A stretch of 10,130 nucleotides of DNA from Victivallis vadensis (GCA_020718525.1 DYRX01000144.1:1-10130); one strand, 5' to 3'; positions 1 through 7,531 are shown, counted from the stretch's first letter. Notes: a model not told the origin generated them from the letters alone. Program-made: numbers and translations.

Positions 1-2
1 TA

Positions 3-629
3 CGGGCGGAACGAAAGGCGCGCATTGGACGCCTTTTTTCGACTGACATGGGGAGAATACAGCCGCAGATTGCGGACCGACTAGGGGGCAGAACATCTGA
101 AATTCCAGCTCTTGCTCCTTCGATGGTGAGCGCGGTCTTGGTGCGCGTCGCGGCTGGATACGACATCGCCGCCGTTGCAGATTGCATTGCTTCCTTGCCT
201 GACGTATCGGTTTTTACACGCGAAGGCCAGAAGGAACTTCTCTTGCGCGGAATTGTCGAGAGGGCTCGCCGCCAGCTTGGGCTTTTCAGAGTGCTTCTGA
301 TCATTGTTTCCGCTGTGATAATGTCGCTGATAATTTACACTTTGACGCTGGACAAACTGCACGATATCGCGATGCTCAAACTCATTGGTGCCAGAAACAC
401 GGTCATCTTTGCCCTGATTCTCCAGCAGTCCCTTCTCATGGGCATTGTCGGCTTCATCTTTGCCAACATTCTTGGAATCTGGCTTTTTCCGCTTTTCCCA
501 CGACGAGTGGTGATATTGGATGAAGACTTGATCCAGCTTGCAGTCATAGTGCTGATCATATCGGTGCTGGCAAGTCTTCTTGGGATCGCCAAGGCTTTGA
601 GGACCGACCCGAGTGAGGTGCTTTCGTGA
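3..629 (+). CDS. ABC transporter permease, FtsX/DevC/MacB type (C-terminal part)
   Basis: This is the C-terminal part of an inner-membrane ABC permease. The reading frame is open from the first full codon at the left edge, so the true start lies outside the window; the ATG at 48 is internal. What is visible is the end of a periplasmic domain, then three hydrophobic segments (about nt 285-350, 405-490 and 520-590). The connecting segment after the first helix reads DIAMLKLIGA, which resembles the coupling region of FtsX-fold permeases ('E+a+LkaiGa'). The C-terminus ends TDPSEVLS, like the 'dPaeaLr' end of MacB/LolC/DevC proteins. It overlaps the downstream ATPase gene by 4 nt, so the two form one transporter. 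From the family, such pairs export lipoproteins, glycolipids, peptides or drugs, usually with an HlyD/MacA-type adaptor; permease followed by ATPase matches the DevB-C-A order. The substrate cannot be told. Confidence 0.85.
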   Translation, partial: RAERKARIGRLFSTDMGRIQPQIADRLGGRTSEIPALAPSMVSAVLVRVAAGYDIAAVADCIASLPDVSVFTREGQKELLLRGIVERARRQLGLFRVLLIIVSAVIMSLIIYTLTLDKLHDIAMLKLIGARNTVIFALILQQSLLMGIVGFIFANILGIWLFPLFPRRVVILDEDLIQLAVIVLIISVLASLLGIAKALRTDPSEVLS

Positions 630-1333
630 AGATAAGCGGAGAATACGTTGTTCAGGCATCGGGTCTTAAAAAAGCCTATGGCGAAGGTGCAACAGAGGTC
701 GTTGCTGTCCGCGATGTCTCTCTCGCAGTCTCGCGCGGCGAAATTGTCGCCTTGCTTGGTCCGAGCGGGGCGGGAAAATCCACCTTGCTCACGATACTTG
801 GTCTCATCAGACCGCCCGACGCTGGAAGGATAGCGATAGGGGGGGCGCTTGTATTCGAGGACGGGACTCGAGTGGATGTCAGAAGCTTTCGCAGGAGTCA
901 TCTTGGCTTTGTCTTTCAAAAAGCAAATCTCATTCCTTTTCTCACGGCTCTGGAAAATGTGCAGTTGGCGATGGAGATAAACGATGCACCAGCGCGGGCG
1001 GCGAAACGGCGTGCGCTGGAACTGCTCGAATATCTCGGCATAAAAGGCCGCGCTGGGCATCTCCCTGCCAAATTGTCAGGCGGGGAACAGCAGAGAGTGG
1101 CTGTCGCCCGTGCGCTGGCGAACCGCCCCAGCCTTATTCTCGCGGACGAGCCGACCGCCGCTCTGGACAGCATGCGCGGACGCCAGGTGATGGAGCTTTT
1201 CCGGGATGTGGCGCACGGACAGGATACAGGAGTCGTCGTTGTCACGCACGATCACCGGGCTTTGGATGTTTTTGACAGGAGCTTGGAAATGGAGGATGGT
1301 TCTCTTAAGACAGCAAGCGTCCGTATTCAGTAA
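626..1333 (+). CDS. ABC transporter ATP-binding protein, LolD/DevA/MacB family
   Basis: This is the cytoplasmic ATPase (235 aa) that powers the preceding permease. All nucleotide-binding motifs are present in order: Walker A GPSGAGKST (residues 45-53), Q-loop Gln98, signature LSGGE (150-154), Walker B LILADEP (170-176), D-loop AALD (178-181) and switch His208. The length and the sequence LSGGEQQRVAVARAL are typical of the LolD/DevA/MacB ATPase group (family knowledge). The GTG start at 626 overlaps the permease stop (GTGA), and GAGGTG at 615-620 gives a Shine-Dalgarno-like site 5 nt upstream. This arrangement indicates translational coupling and equal synthesis of both subunits. The stop codon lies inside a hairpin at 1325-1353. 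I cannot tell from the ATPase alone whether the transporter moves lipoproteins, glycolipids or small molecules. Confidence 0.93.
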   Translation: MKISGEYVVQASGLKKAYGEGATEVVAVRDVSLAVSRGEIVALLGPSGAGKSTLLTILGLIRPPDAGRIAIGGALVFEDGTRVDVRSFRRSHLGFVFQKANLIPFLTALENVQLAMEINDAPARAAKRRALELLEYLGIKGRAGHLPAKLSGGEQQRVAVARALANRPSLILADEPTAALDSMRGRQVMELFRDVAHGQDTGVVVVTHDHRALDVFDRSLEMEDGSLKTASVRIQ

Positions 1334-1353
1334 ACTATGCTCGTTTACAGAAT
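1325..1353 (+). terminator. Hairpin overlapping the ABC ATPase stop codon
   Basis: The left arm 1325-1335 pairs with 1343-1353: four base pairs (ATTC/GAAT), one A-A mismatch, then six base pairs (GTAAAC/GTTTAC), closing a 7-nt loop. The TAA stop sits in the left arm. No T-run follows directly, so this is not a classical intrinsic terminator. It may stabilise the mRNA 3' end or assist termination further down. Confidence 0.4.
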
Positions 1354-1384
1354 CCGTACTTAAAATAAAATCCTAAATTGGTCC

Positions 1385-1413
1385 TTGTTCTATTTTTTTC
1401 CTGCATATATACT
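1385..1413 (+). promoter_or_regulatory. Possible sigma70-like promoter (upstream copy)
   Basis: TTGTTC (1385-1390; 3 of 6 matches to TTGACA) lies 17 nt before TATACT (1408-1413; 5 of 6 matches to TATAAT). The spacing is ideal, but the -35 element is poor. A transcript from here would cross the hairpin at 1437-1469, so if used it might be attenuated before reaching the secretion genes. Confidence 0.25.
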
Positions 1414-1436
1414 ATACGTTCTCAGAACTTGGTTTT

Positions 1437-1469
1437 AGACAGATTCTTTTTGTGGCAAGAAACTGTTTT
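1437..1469 (+). terminator. Possible intrinsic terminator of the ABC operon
   Basis: The arm at 1437-1448 pairs with 1457-1468: A-T, G-T wobble, then ACAG/CTGT, an A-A mismatch and TTCTT/AAGAA, around an 8-nt loop. The 3' arm runs into four T residues (1466-1469). The stem is poor in G+C and the T-run is short, so termination would be weak. Its place, about 100 nt past the ABC ATPase and upstream of a perfect TATAAT, suits the boundary between two operons. Confidence 0.35.
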
Positions 1470-1531
1470 CTGATGAAAAATTGTTGATTTCGCATTTTCT
1501 TCCTGCGCATGCAACATAATCGGATTTTTGC

Positions 1532-1559
1532 CTGTCTAAGCGCCTGTGTCATTTATAAT
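1532..1559 (+). promoter_or_regulatory. Likely promoter of the secretion operon
   Basis: A perfect TATAAT lies at 1554-1559. A weak -35 candidate CTGTCT (1532-1537) stands 16 nt upstream; TTGCCT (1528-1533) is an alternative but 20 nt away. The predicted transcription start near 1566 would give a leader of about 70 nt before the ATG at 1638. It is the best -10 hexamer in this gap and is positioned after the candidate terminator. Confidence 0.45.
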
Positions 1560-1637
1560 TTGCTTTTTCAGATTGATTATGATCGCATTCCGTTGTAGTT
1601 TACAGGCTTGATTTTTTTTGACCCGAACGGATTTTCA

Positions 1638-2927
1638 ATGAATTTTCTCGAATACAGAACTTGCATAGCGATTTCCAGAGATGGAATGAACCGGATTCAT
1701 TGCGTCAAAATCAAGTCTGGCAGGAAGAACAACCTTGTTGTTGTTGCGAATGCCTCCGTAGAGATTCAGGACAGCTTTGTAAACGCCATGGCTGACGTTC
1801 TCACCCGGATTCGTCCAGAGGAGGATCTGCTTCTTGTATTTGGCGGGGCGATTCCTGGGCTTGCCATTTCCGAGTTCACAATTCCAAAAATGGCATCTTC
1901 CGACATCCCATCGGCGGCTTCCTACGAGCTTTCCAGGCATCTTCCTTCGGAAATATCCGACTGCGTGACCGGCTTTAGAACGATTGATGACGGGCCTCCT
2001 GGAAAGCTTCGTCTGCGTGCGATGACTCTTAGCTCGAAAGACTGGGAGGCGCAGATCGGCGAGCTGAGAAATTCCGGCGTCAAGCTCGACGCGATTCTCC
2101 ATCCGTTCATGGCGCTAGATCCGCTTCTGTCGGAAATTTCAGATCCATGTTTTACCAGCATAGAGCCGGGATTCACCTTCTCCCGCCACGATCAGGATGG
2201 AGTCCGCAGAATTTCAGTCCATGAGGACGAAGGCGAACGTGAGAGTTACGAAGCAGTCTCGCGCGACGCGGTGCTCTCCCTTTTCGACCTTGAAAAATCC
2301 ACTTTTTCGCCGGACGACCGTCTTGCCGACTACGTTCCGGCGCTCCTGATGGGTGCATATTCGTTGAGCTCGAATTTCGAGAATGACAGGCACACACTTC
2401 CCCCTCTGCCAAAAGGCATGTTTCCAGAACGCTTCAGATGGCTCAGGATCATATTTTTTATTTTTCTTGCGCTCGCCTCGATTCTTCTCCTCGGACTTTT
2501 TGGGAGAAATGCCTATGAAAACAAATTGCGACTCGACTCGCTCAAAGACGAGCTGTCGTCAATTGAGCGGAAGGTTCTGGAAATCAAAAAAGACGAGATT
2601 TCCAACAAGAAGTTTGACGAGATGCTCGATAAAATCGTCGAGGTGGAGCCGGACATCGGATCCTACGAGGTGCTTCCGGTGCTCCATGATCTAAATAAAT
2701 TCGTTTCTGCGGATCTCTGGATGACGAATTTAAATTTCAGGAAGGACTCATTCGAAGCGACACTCCTTGCTAAGAGCGGCACGAAAGACGACGTGGATCT
2801 TGGCAAGAGCCAGTTTTTTTCGAAGGTCGAGAAAAACAAGAGGCTTCTGCCGGATCAGTCATTGAGCATAAACGTCAAAATGCAGTATAGAAATCCGAAT
2901 CAGAGACTAAAAAAGAGCGAAGACTAG
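1638..2927 (+). CDS. GspL-like type II secretion assembly protein (PilM-PilN type fusion)
   Basis: This 429-aa bitopic protein has the GspL layout. Residues 1 to about 240 are a soluble cytoplasmic part opening FLEYRTCIAIS, like the first strands of a PilM/GspL actin-like fold. One strongly hydrophobic helix follows (about 269-289, RIIFFIFLALASILLLGLFG). A charged coiled-coil-like stretch (about 292-325) then leads to a periplasmic part containing a 'VLHDLNKFVSADLWMTNLNF' segment, typical of PilN/GspL ferredoxin-like domains. In the family, the cytoplasmic half recruits the GspE ATPase and the periplasmic half pairs with GspM. I chose the ATG at 1638 because homology-like sequence starts there; a TTG at 1608 would add ten unremarkable residues, four of them from a T-run. 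The ribosome-binding site is weak (CGGA at 1628-1631). The call rests on architecture plus position before GspM/D/E/F; sequence similarity alone is faint. Confidence 0.7.
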   Translation: MNFLEYRTCIAISRDGMNRIHCVKIKSGRKNNLVVVANASVEIQDSFVNAMADVLTRIRPEEDLLLVFGGAIPGLAISEFTIPKMASSDIPSAASYELSRHLPSEISDCVTGFRTIDDGPPGKLRLRAMTLSSKDWEAQIGELRNSGVKLDAILHPFMALDPLLSEISDPCFTSIEPGFTFSRHDQDGVRRISVHEDEGERESYEAVSRDAVLSLFDLEKSTFSPDDRLADYVPALLMGAYSLSSNFENDRHTLPPLPKGMFPERFRWLRIIFFIFLALASILLLGLFGRNAYENKLRLDSLKDELSSIERKVLEIKKDEISNKKFDEMLDKIVEVEPDIGSYEVLPVLHDLNKFVSADLWMTNLNFRKDSFEATLLAKSGTKDDVDLGKSQFFSKVEKNKRLLPDQSLSINVKMQYRNPNQRLKKSED

Positions 2928-2936
2928 GCGGAGACA

Positions 2937-3551
2937 ATGGATCTAAAAGAAATGGTCAAGAGCCGTCAGCGGACGCTGATTTATGGAGCGGTCGCTCTGC
3001 TTGTCTGCGCACTCGTCTTCTTCTCCTTTGGTCAGCCCCTGCTCGACCAGTGGCCGTCTGAAGGAAAAATCCAGGAAACGGCGGAAAAGTTGAAGAAGCG
3101 CCAGCTCGAACTACAGTTGGAAATCAACAGACACAATGTTCTTGCAAGCAAAAGGGACGCCTACGTGAAGAACAGCCCGCTTTTCTGGATAGACCGCAGA
3201 GACGGGAATCCGGAGACCAAGGCGCAGGAGAGAATAGAGGACGCGGCGAAGGCGGCAGGGCTCCAGCTCAATACCATCGGCAGAGTTCAGGTTTCGAAAA
3301 TCATAGACGGACTTTCCTACTGCGACACGAGCGTGCAGGCGACCGCCCCGGTCGAGCAGATCATGGGCTTCATCGAGCATATATACAAAAAATATCCGCG
3401 ATTCTACTGGGCGAGCATCACCCTTTCCCCAGACAACATCAAAAATCCGCAGAAGCTTGTCATGAACGGCAATCTGCGTTTCATATCGATCAGCGACGAA
3501 GACATCGTAAAGAAAATCCTTGGAGACAAAGATGAGAAAAAGAAGAATTGA
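2937..3551 (+). CDS. GspM/PilO-like inner-membrane secretion protein
   Basis: This is a 204-aa protein with the PilO/GspM plan: a short basic cytoplasmic tail (residues 1-12), one transmembrane helix (13-32, TLIYGAVALLVCALVFFSFG), a charged coiled-coil stretch (about 42-70, rich in E, K and L), and a periplasmic region with alternating strands that fits a ferredoxin-like fold. It starts at an ATG 9 nt after the GspL-like stop, preceded by GGCGGAG. Its last 20 nt overlap the secretin gene, which points to coupled translation. In known systems GspM pairs with GspL and stabilises it, while PilO pairs with PilN. The gene is too divergent to assign by sequence alone; topology, size and order (after the L-like gene, before the secretin) support the call. 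Confidence 0.65.
   Translation: MDLKEMVKSRQRTLIYGAVALLVCALVFFSFGQPLLDQWPSEGKIQETAEKLKKRQLELQLEINRHNVLASKRDAYVKNSPLFWIDRRDGNPETKAQERIEDAAKAAGLQLNTIGRVQVSKIIDGLSYCDTSVQATAPVEQIMGFIEHIYKKYPRFYWASITLSPDNIKNPQKLVMNGNLRFISISDEDIVKKILGDKDEKKKN
3522..3534 (+). promoter_or_regulatory. Ribosome binding site that sets the secretin start
   Basis: GGAGA (3522-3526) lies 5 nt before the ATG at 3532, inside the end of the GspM-like gene. It favours this ATG over the in-frame TTG at 3520, which would overlap the site itself. Confidence 0.6.
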
Positions 3552-5847
3552 GAGACTGCTTCCACGCCCAATGCTATTTCCACTCGCCGCGGCGATCATC
3601 GCCGCACTGCTCTTCCCAGCTTGTATCAGCACCGAGGAGAAAGAAAAAACAGATCAGGAGGCGATCGAGGAGAAGAACATCCCCGAGGAAGTGAAGGAAA
3701 ACAAATTCTTCGAGAAGGCCATGGTCGCCGCCGAAGTGAAGGCGGAGCCGATGTCGGTCGAAGTCGTCACCCTGCGCGAAGTCCCTGACGTAAATCTTGG
3801 AAAAGTTGACGTCATAAAAAATGAGGACGCTGGAAAAATGGGGCAGGACTTCAGCACTCAGACTCCTTTCTACTACGAAAAGTTCCTTGCCGACGACAAG
3901 GAGGCGGACAAACAGGTTCCTCTTGAATACATTTCTCTCGATTCTCCAACTTTGCCTGACTTGGTCGAGGTCTTCAGCGGACTGCTCAATTTCAACTACA
4001 TAGTTGATCCCAGAATCAAGTCGGCAGGCGCCATCACCATGAAGACAAGCATTCCGGGTACCATGACGAAGAAGGATCTCTGGAAATTTTTCGAGCATCT
4101 TCTTTTTCTATACGGAGCGTACTGTGCCCCGGGACAGGGAAACATTGTAAACATATATCCTGTCGCGCTTATGCCTCAGCAGAGGGACGCCGGATCGAAA
4201 CAGCCTTCAAATGTTGAGATTAAAATCATTCCTATCAAATATGTCTCGTCGAAGGAAATCATAGACAAAATCCAGCCCTTTCTCACTGAAGGCGGCGGAA
4301 AGATAATGGAGATAACCTCCCAAAACAGCATTCTCATAGTTGACAATCCGCAAAACTTCGAGAAGATCGAGATTCTTGTCAAGATGCTAGACAAGAAGAC
4401 CAGGCAGGACTGGCCAGAGCTGATCCTTACCTGCAACAATGTTTCCGCGACAGCAATCAAGGAGGAGCTTCTCACGATTCTGCCTATTCTCGGATTTCCC
4501 GTCTCCGCTGAAAACGCCGCCGCCACAGAGCCGGGCAACATACAGATTACCACTAATGAGCGACTCCAGGTGCTCATCGCGTCCGCCGCCAATCAGGAAG
4601 CCCTGGACGAAGTGAAGAAGTGGGTTGCCATGCTCGACAAGTCGGACATCGGCGAACAGGAGAGGGTCTTCGTTTATAAAGTGATCAATTCGAAGGCGCA
4701 GGATCTTCTCTCGGCAATTTCCGCAATCTTCAATACGCAGGGGTCTTCGTCCGGGACAGGATCCTCTTCGTCGGGAAGCTCCTCTTCCTCCTCTCTCTCG
4801 ACTTCTAATCTGGCGACAAAAAGCCCCGCCCAGGACAAGAAGACCACAACCCCACAGAAGCCGGCACCCCAGCTTTCCAAGCCGAAAGTCTCGCCTGGCA
4901 CCTCTCAGGGGCAGGAGAACAAGGCTACAAGCATCTTCGACGTGCCCGCAAAGATCTACGCCGACGAAGTAAACAACCGACTCATAGTGAGAACCACCCC
5001 CAGAACCTATGCAATGATAAAGGCTCTGATGGAGAGGATAGACTCTGTTCCGGCGCAGGTTCTGATGCAGGTGCTGATCGCAGAGATCAATCTCAATGAA
5101 AATACTCAGTTCGGACTGGAGTTTTCCGGGCAGACAAAGACAAAGGCTGCGGATAGCGTCTACGGAACCAACTACAAAGAGCTGGAGCCGGGCGGCAAGG
5201 ATCAGAACGGATTCCGCTACTGGATTCAGAACAACAATGATCCTGAAAATAAATTTGCCTACGTAAGGGCTTTGGCAGGAACCGGAAACACAAGAGTGCT
5301 TTCAAGTCCCCAGATTGTGGCGGTCAGCCATACCCAGTCCCAGATCAAAGTCGGCGATCAGGTGCCCATACTTGTGGCGTCATACACCGACACCGATGCA
5401 CAGGGCACCTCCCAAAACTCAATACAGTACAAGGATACAGGAATTATTTTGAACATAACTCCCCATGTGACTGAAGGAGGGCTAATTGTTTTGGATCTGG
5501 ATCAGACGGTTTCCGACGCAGTCAAGACCACAAGCTCCACGATTGACTCACCGACGATCCAGGAGAGAATCATCAAGACCTCCTTGGCGATCAGAAACGG
5601 CGGAACACTGATTGTAGGCGGTCTGATATGGGAAAGGGAAATTACCAATCAATCCAGCCTGCCCGTCATATCGAAAATCCCGCTTCTCGCAAGCATCGCA
5701 GGCTACAGCGACATCCAGAAACGACGCGTCGAACTCCTGGTCATCATCACTGGAACTGTCATAACAGAAAAAACAGATTTGGAAGAGATGACTAAGAGAT
5801 ACGAGGAGTCAATGAAGGTCTTCAAGGAGAAAGAGAGGAACAGATGA
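3532..5847 (+). CDS. gspD: Type II secretion system secretin GspD
   Basis: This outer-membrane secretin (771 aa from the chosen ATG) forms the multimeric gate through which substrates or pili leave. An N-terminal export signal has a basic start (RKRR), a hydrophobic core (about residues 14-29) and Cys31 in the context LFPAC, a lipobox-like but not canonical site. Residues about 32-130 are an acidic, lysine-rich extension without recognisable fold. N0 spans about 131-209, N1 about 226-288, N2 about 293-371 and N3 from about 378. N3 is interrupted by a Ser-rich then Pro/Lys/Gln-rich loop (about 403-463). The secretin barrel domain (about 506-743) carries VLSSPQIV (589-596), VGDQVPI (607-613), an amphipathic gate region rich in T, D and S, and the closing GGTLIVGGL and ELLVIITGTVI segments. 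A charged tail ends the protein. It overlaps the next gene by 4 nt. A PilQ role cannot be excluded by sequence, but the GspD-E-F order favours T2SS. Confidence 0.93.
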   Translation: MRKRRIERLLPRPMLFPLAAAIIAALLFPACISTEEKEKTDQEAIEEKNIPEEVKENKFFEKAMVAAEVKAEPMSVEVVTLREVPDVNLGKVDVIKNEDAGKMGQDFSTQTPFYYEKFLADDKEADKQVPLEYISLDSPTLPDLVEVFSGLLNFNYIVDPRIKSAGAITMKTSIPGTMTKKDLWKFFEHLLFLYGAYCAPGQGNIVNIYPVALMPQQRDAGSKQPSNVEIKIIPIKYVSSKEIIDKIQPFLTEGGGKIMEITSQNSILIVDNPQNFEKIEILVKMLDKKTRQDWPELILTCNNVSATAIKEELLTILPILGFPVSAENAAATEPGNIQITTNERLQVLIASAANQEALDEVKKWVAMLDKSDIGEQERVFVYKVINSKAQDLLSAISAIFNTQGSSSGTGSSSSGSSSSSSLSTSNLATKSPAQDKKTTTPQKPAPQLSKPKVSPGTSQGQENKATSIFDVPAKIYADEVNNRLIVRTTPRTYAMIKALMERIDSVPAQVLMQVLIAEINLNENTQFGLEFSGQTKTKAADSVYGTNYKELEPGGKDQNGFRYWIQNNNDPENKFAYVRALAGTGNTRVLSSPQIVAVSHTQSQIKVGDQVPILVASYTDTDAQGTSQNSIQYKDTGIILNITPHVTEGGLIVLDLDQTVSDAVKTTSSTIDSPTIQERIIKTSLAIRNGGTLIVGGLIWEREITNQSSLPVISKIPLLASIAGYSDIQKRRVELLVIITGTVITEKTDLEEMTKRYEESMKVFKEKERNR

Positions 5848-7484
5848 TAGACCTCCAAAGGGGCTCCAGCATCAGCGTTGGAAAAAAATGCCTCGACAAG
5901 ATAAGCGAAGAGATCTCTTCGCAGTTTCCAGACTACAGCACCCTGCTCGAGACAAGACCGGCTCGCAAATATTTGGACTGGGATCTTTGCGCAAGCGGCA
6001 AGCTCTCAGAGAAAGACCTTCTGGCGGCATATGCAAAGGCGAGCGGAATGCTCATCATCGAAGAAGACGATTTTGTCAACGCCGAAAGATATCCCGGACT
6101 CAGCGCAGAATTCCTCAACAACTGGCTCTGCCTTCCATATCGCTGGGACGATGAAAAGATTGAAATCGCAGTCTCGGATCCGTATTCAATAAACGAACTA
6201 TCCTATCTCTTCAAAAAAATGCTGGGCAGGAACGCCCTTTTCGCGCTTGTCAGGCGAAGCCACTTGGAAAGAATGATCCATTCGATTTACTCGTCGGAAA
6301 ACCAGGAAAAAAAAGATGATCTTGAACTCGGAGGAGACATTGACAACGAGGAAACCCTCCGATCCCTGGCGAGCGAGGCGAGGATCGTCCGCCTCGTCAA
6401 TGAGATGTTCTCCAGAGCCGCCGAAATGGAGGCGAGCGACATCCATGTCGAGCCCGATGAGAAAAAGCTTGCAATAAGATTCAGAGTTGACGGAATCCTA
6501 CACGAAATCCTGTCTCCTCCGCTTTCCCTGTATCCAGCCATAGCCTCAAGAATAAAGCTCGTCGGCGGATTGAACATCGCTGAAAGGCGTCTTCCGCAGG
6601 ACGGCAGGACGGATCTTCAACTCGGCCGAAGCGTCATGGATGTCCGCATAAGCACTGTCCCCAGCATGAATGGCGAAAGTATTGTGCTGAGAATCCTGCG
6701 CAAAGACGCCATTGTGTTCAGCCTTAAAAATATCGGAATGCTCGAAGATATGCGGGACAAATTCGGAAAGCTGGTCGAACTGCCCTACGGCATGATACTC
6801 GTCGTGGGACCGACCGGAAGCGGAAAGTCGACAACCCTCTACAGCGTGATGACCCAAATCAATTCTCCTGACAAAAAAATAATAACGATCGAAGATCCTG
6901 TCGAATATCGTACTGAGGGGATCACCCAGATCCAGGTGAATCCAAAAATCGGACTTGATTTCGCAAACGGCCTCAGGCACATTGTCCGACAAGACCCCGA
7001 CATAATTCTGGTAGGGGAAATCCGCGACAAGGACACCGCCGAAATTGCAATTCACGCGGCGCTCACCGGGCACCTTGTCTTCAGCACTCTGCACACCAAC
7101 GACGCACCTGGAGCAATAAGCCGACTCATTGACATGGGAGTCGAGCCTTTCCTGATTTCATCATCTCTGTCCGGGGTTTTGTCGCAAAGGCTTGTCCGTA
7201 GAATCTGTGTCCATTGCAAGGGGACGGGAAAGCTTCCCCTCGATGCAGGGAAATGCAAAAATTGTGCCGGAAGCGGCTACCGCGGACGAGTCGGAATATT
7301 CGAGCTTATGGCAGTTGACGAGCAGATCAGAAACCTAATCAATTCGCGTTCGGACACCACGACAATCGCCCGCGCCGCAATGAGCAATGGAATGAGGCCT
7401 CTCATTGAGGATGGCATGCTAAAGGTAGAATCTGGTGTCACATCCGAATCAGAAGTCCTCAGCACGGCAATGGTGACAACCTGA
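5844..7484 (+). CDS. gspE: Type II secretion/pilus assembly ATPase GspE (GspE/PilB family)
   Basis: This cytoplasmic hexameric ATPase (546 aa) energises pseudopilus assembly through GspF. A MshEN/N1E-like N-terminal domain (about residues 35-150, with the pattern GKLSEKDLLAAYAKASG) precedes an acidic linker (about 155-172). The N2 domain then shows ASDIHVEP and RLPQDGR. The motor domain has Walker A GPTGSGKST (322-330), the Asp box EDPVEY (350-355), Walker B IILVGE (387-392) and the His box TGHLVFSTLHTND (408-420). A tetracysteine zinc site sits at Cys455, 458, 471 and 474, as in GspE and PilB but not the retraction ATPase PilT. All catalytic residues are intact. The start ATG overlaps the secretin stop (ATGA), so translation is coupled. 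The zinc site and the neighbours give high confidence; GspE versus PilB is decided only by context. Confidence 0.95.
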   Translation: MIDLQRGSSISVGKKCLDKISEEISSQFPDYSTLLETRPARKYLDWDLCASGKLSEKDLLAAYAKASGMLIIEEDDFVNAERYPGLSAEFLNNWLCLPYRWDDEKIEIAVSDPYSINELSYLFKKMLGRNALFALVRRSHLERMIHSIYSSENQEKKDDLELGGDIDNEETLRSLASEARIVRLVNEMFSRAAEMEASDIHVEPDEKKLAIRFRVDGILHEILSPPLSLYPAIASRIKLVGGLNIAERRLPQDGRTDLQLGRSVMDVRISTVPSMNGESIVLRILRKDAIVFSLKNIGMLEDMRDKFGKLVELPYGMILVVGPTGSGKSTTLYSVMTQINSPDKKIITIEDPVEYRTEGITQIQVNPKIGLDFANGLRHIVRQDPDIILVGEIRDKDTAEIAIHAALTGHLVFSTLHTNDAPGAISRLIDMGVEPFLISSSLSGVLSQRLVRRICVHCKGTGKLPLDAGKCKNCAGSGYRGRVGIFELMAVDEQIRNLINSRSDTTTIARAAMSNGMRPLIEDGMLKVESGVTSESEVLSTAMVTT

Positions 7485-7515
7485 CATTTTCGAAGCCTCG
7501 GCAATGACGGCAGGA

Positions 7516-7531
7516 AGGAGGAAATCAAATG
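7516..7531 (+). promoter_or_regulatory. Strong ribosome binding site of gspF
   Basis: AGGAGG (7516-7521) lies 7 nt before the ATG at 7529. It is the closest match to the Shine-Dalgarno consensus among the genes of this window. It is the only site in the GspD-E-F run that sits in a true gap (44 nt), so GspF is probably translated independently of GspE. Confidence 0.65.

Larger units (their letters stand above)
1334..1637. other. AT-rich intergenic region between ABC operon and secretion operon
   Basis: These 304 nt hold no convincing gene on either strand. The base composition is clearly more AT-rich than the flanking genes, with many T-runs. The region contains two hairpins near its left side, two promoter-like motifs, and an 8-T run (1612-1619) just before the first secretion gene. 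It is best read as the terminator zone of the ABC operon followed by the promoter and leader of the secretion operon. Confidence 0.7.

Noticed and set aside
335..1060. Long antisense open frame (241 codons) across the ABC permease/ATPase junction
   Set aside because: It lies wholly opposite two well-supported genes, its translation is Arg/Ser/Thr-rich without recognisable motifs, and it has no ribosome site of note.
1343..1605. GTTTACAG repeated at 1343-1350 and 1598-1605
   Set aside because: Two copies of an 8-mer in an AT-rich gap are expected by chance and no third copy supports an array.
1612..1619. Run of eight T as an intrinsic terminator
   Set aside because: Only a 4-bp stem (1594-1604) precedes it and a gene starts 18 nt later, so it is more likely leader sequence.
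1608..1637. TTG start for the GspL-like gene
   Set aside because: It adds ten residues encoded partly by a T-run in the leader; the family-like sequence begins at the ATG at 1638.
4738..4806. Ser-codon-rich repeat-like tract in gspD
   Set aside because: It encodes a flexible Ser-rich loop inside N3, a known place for such loops in GspD; codons vary, so it is not a simple nucleotide repeat.
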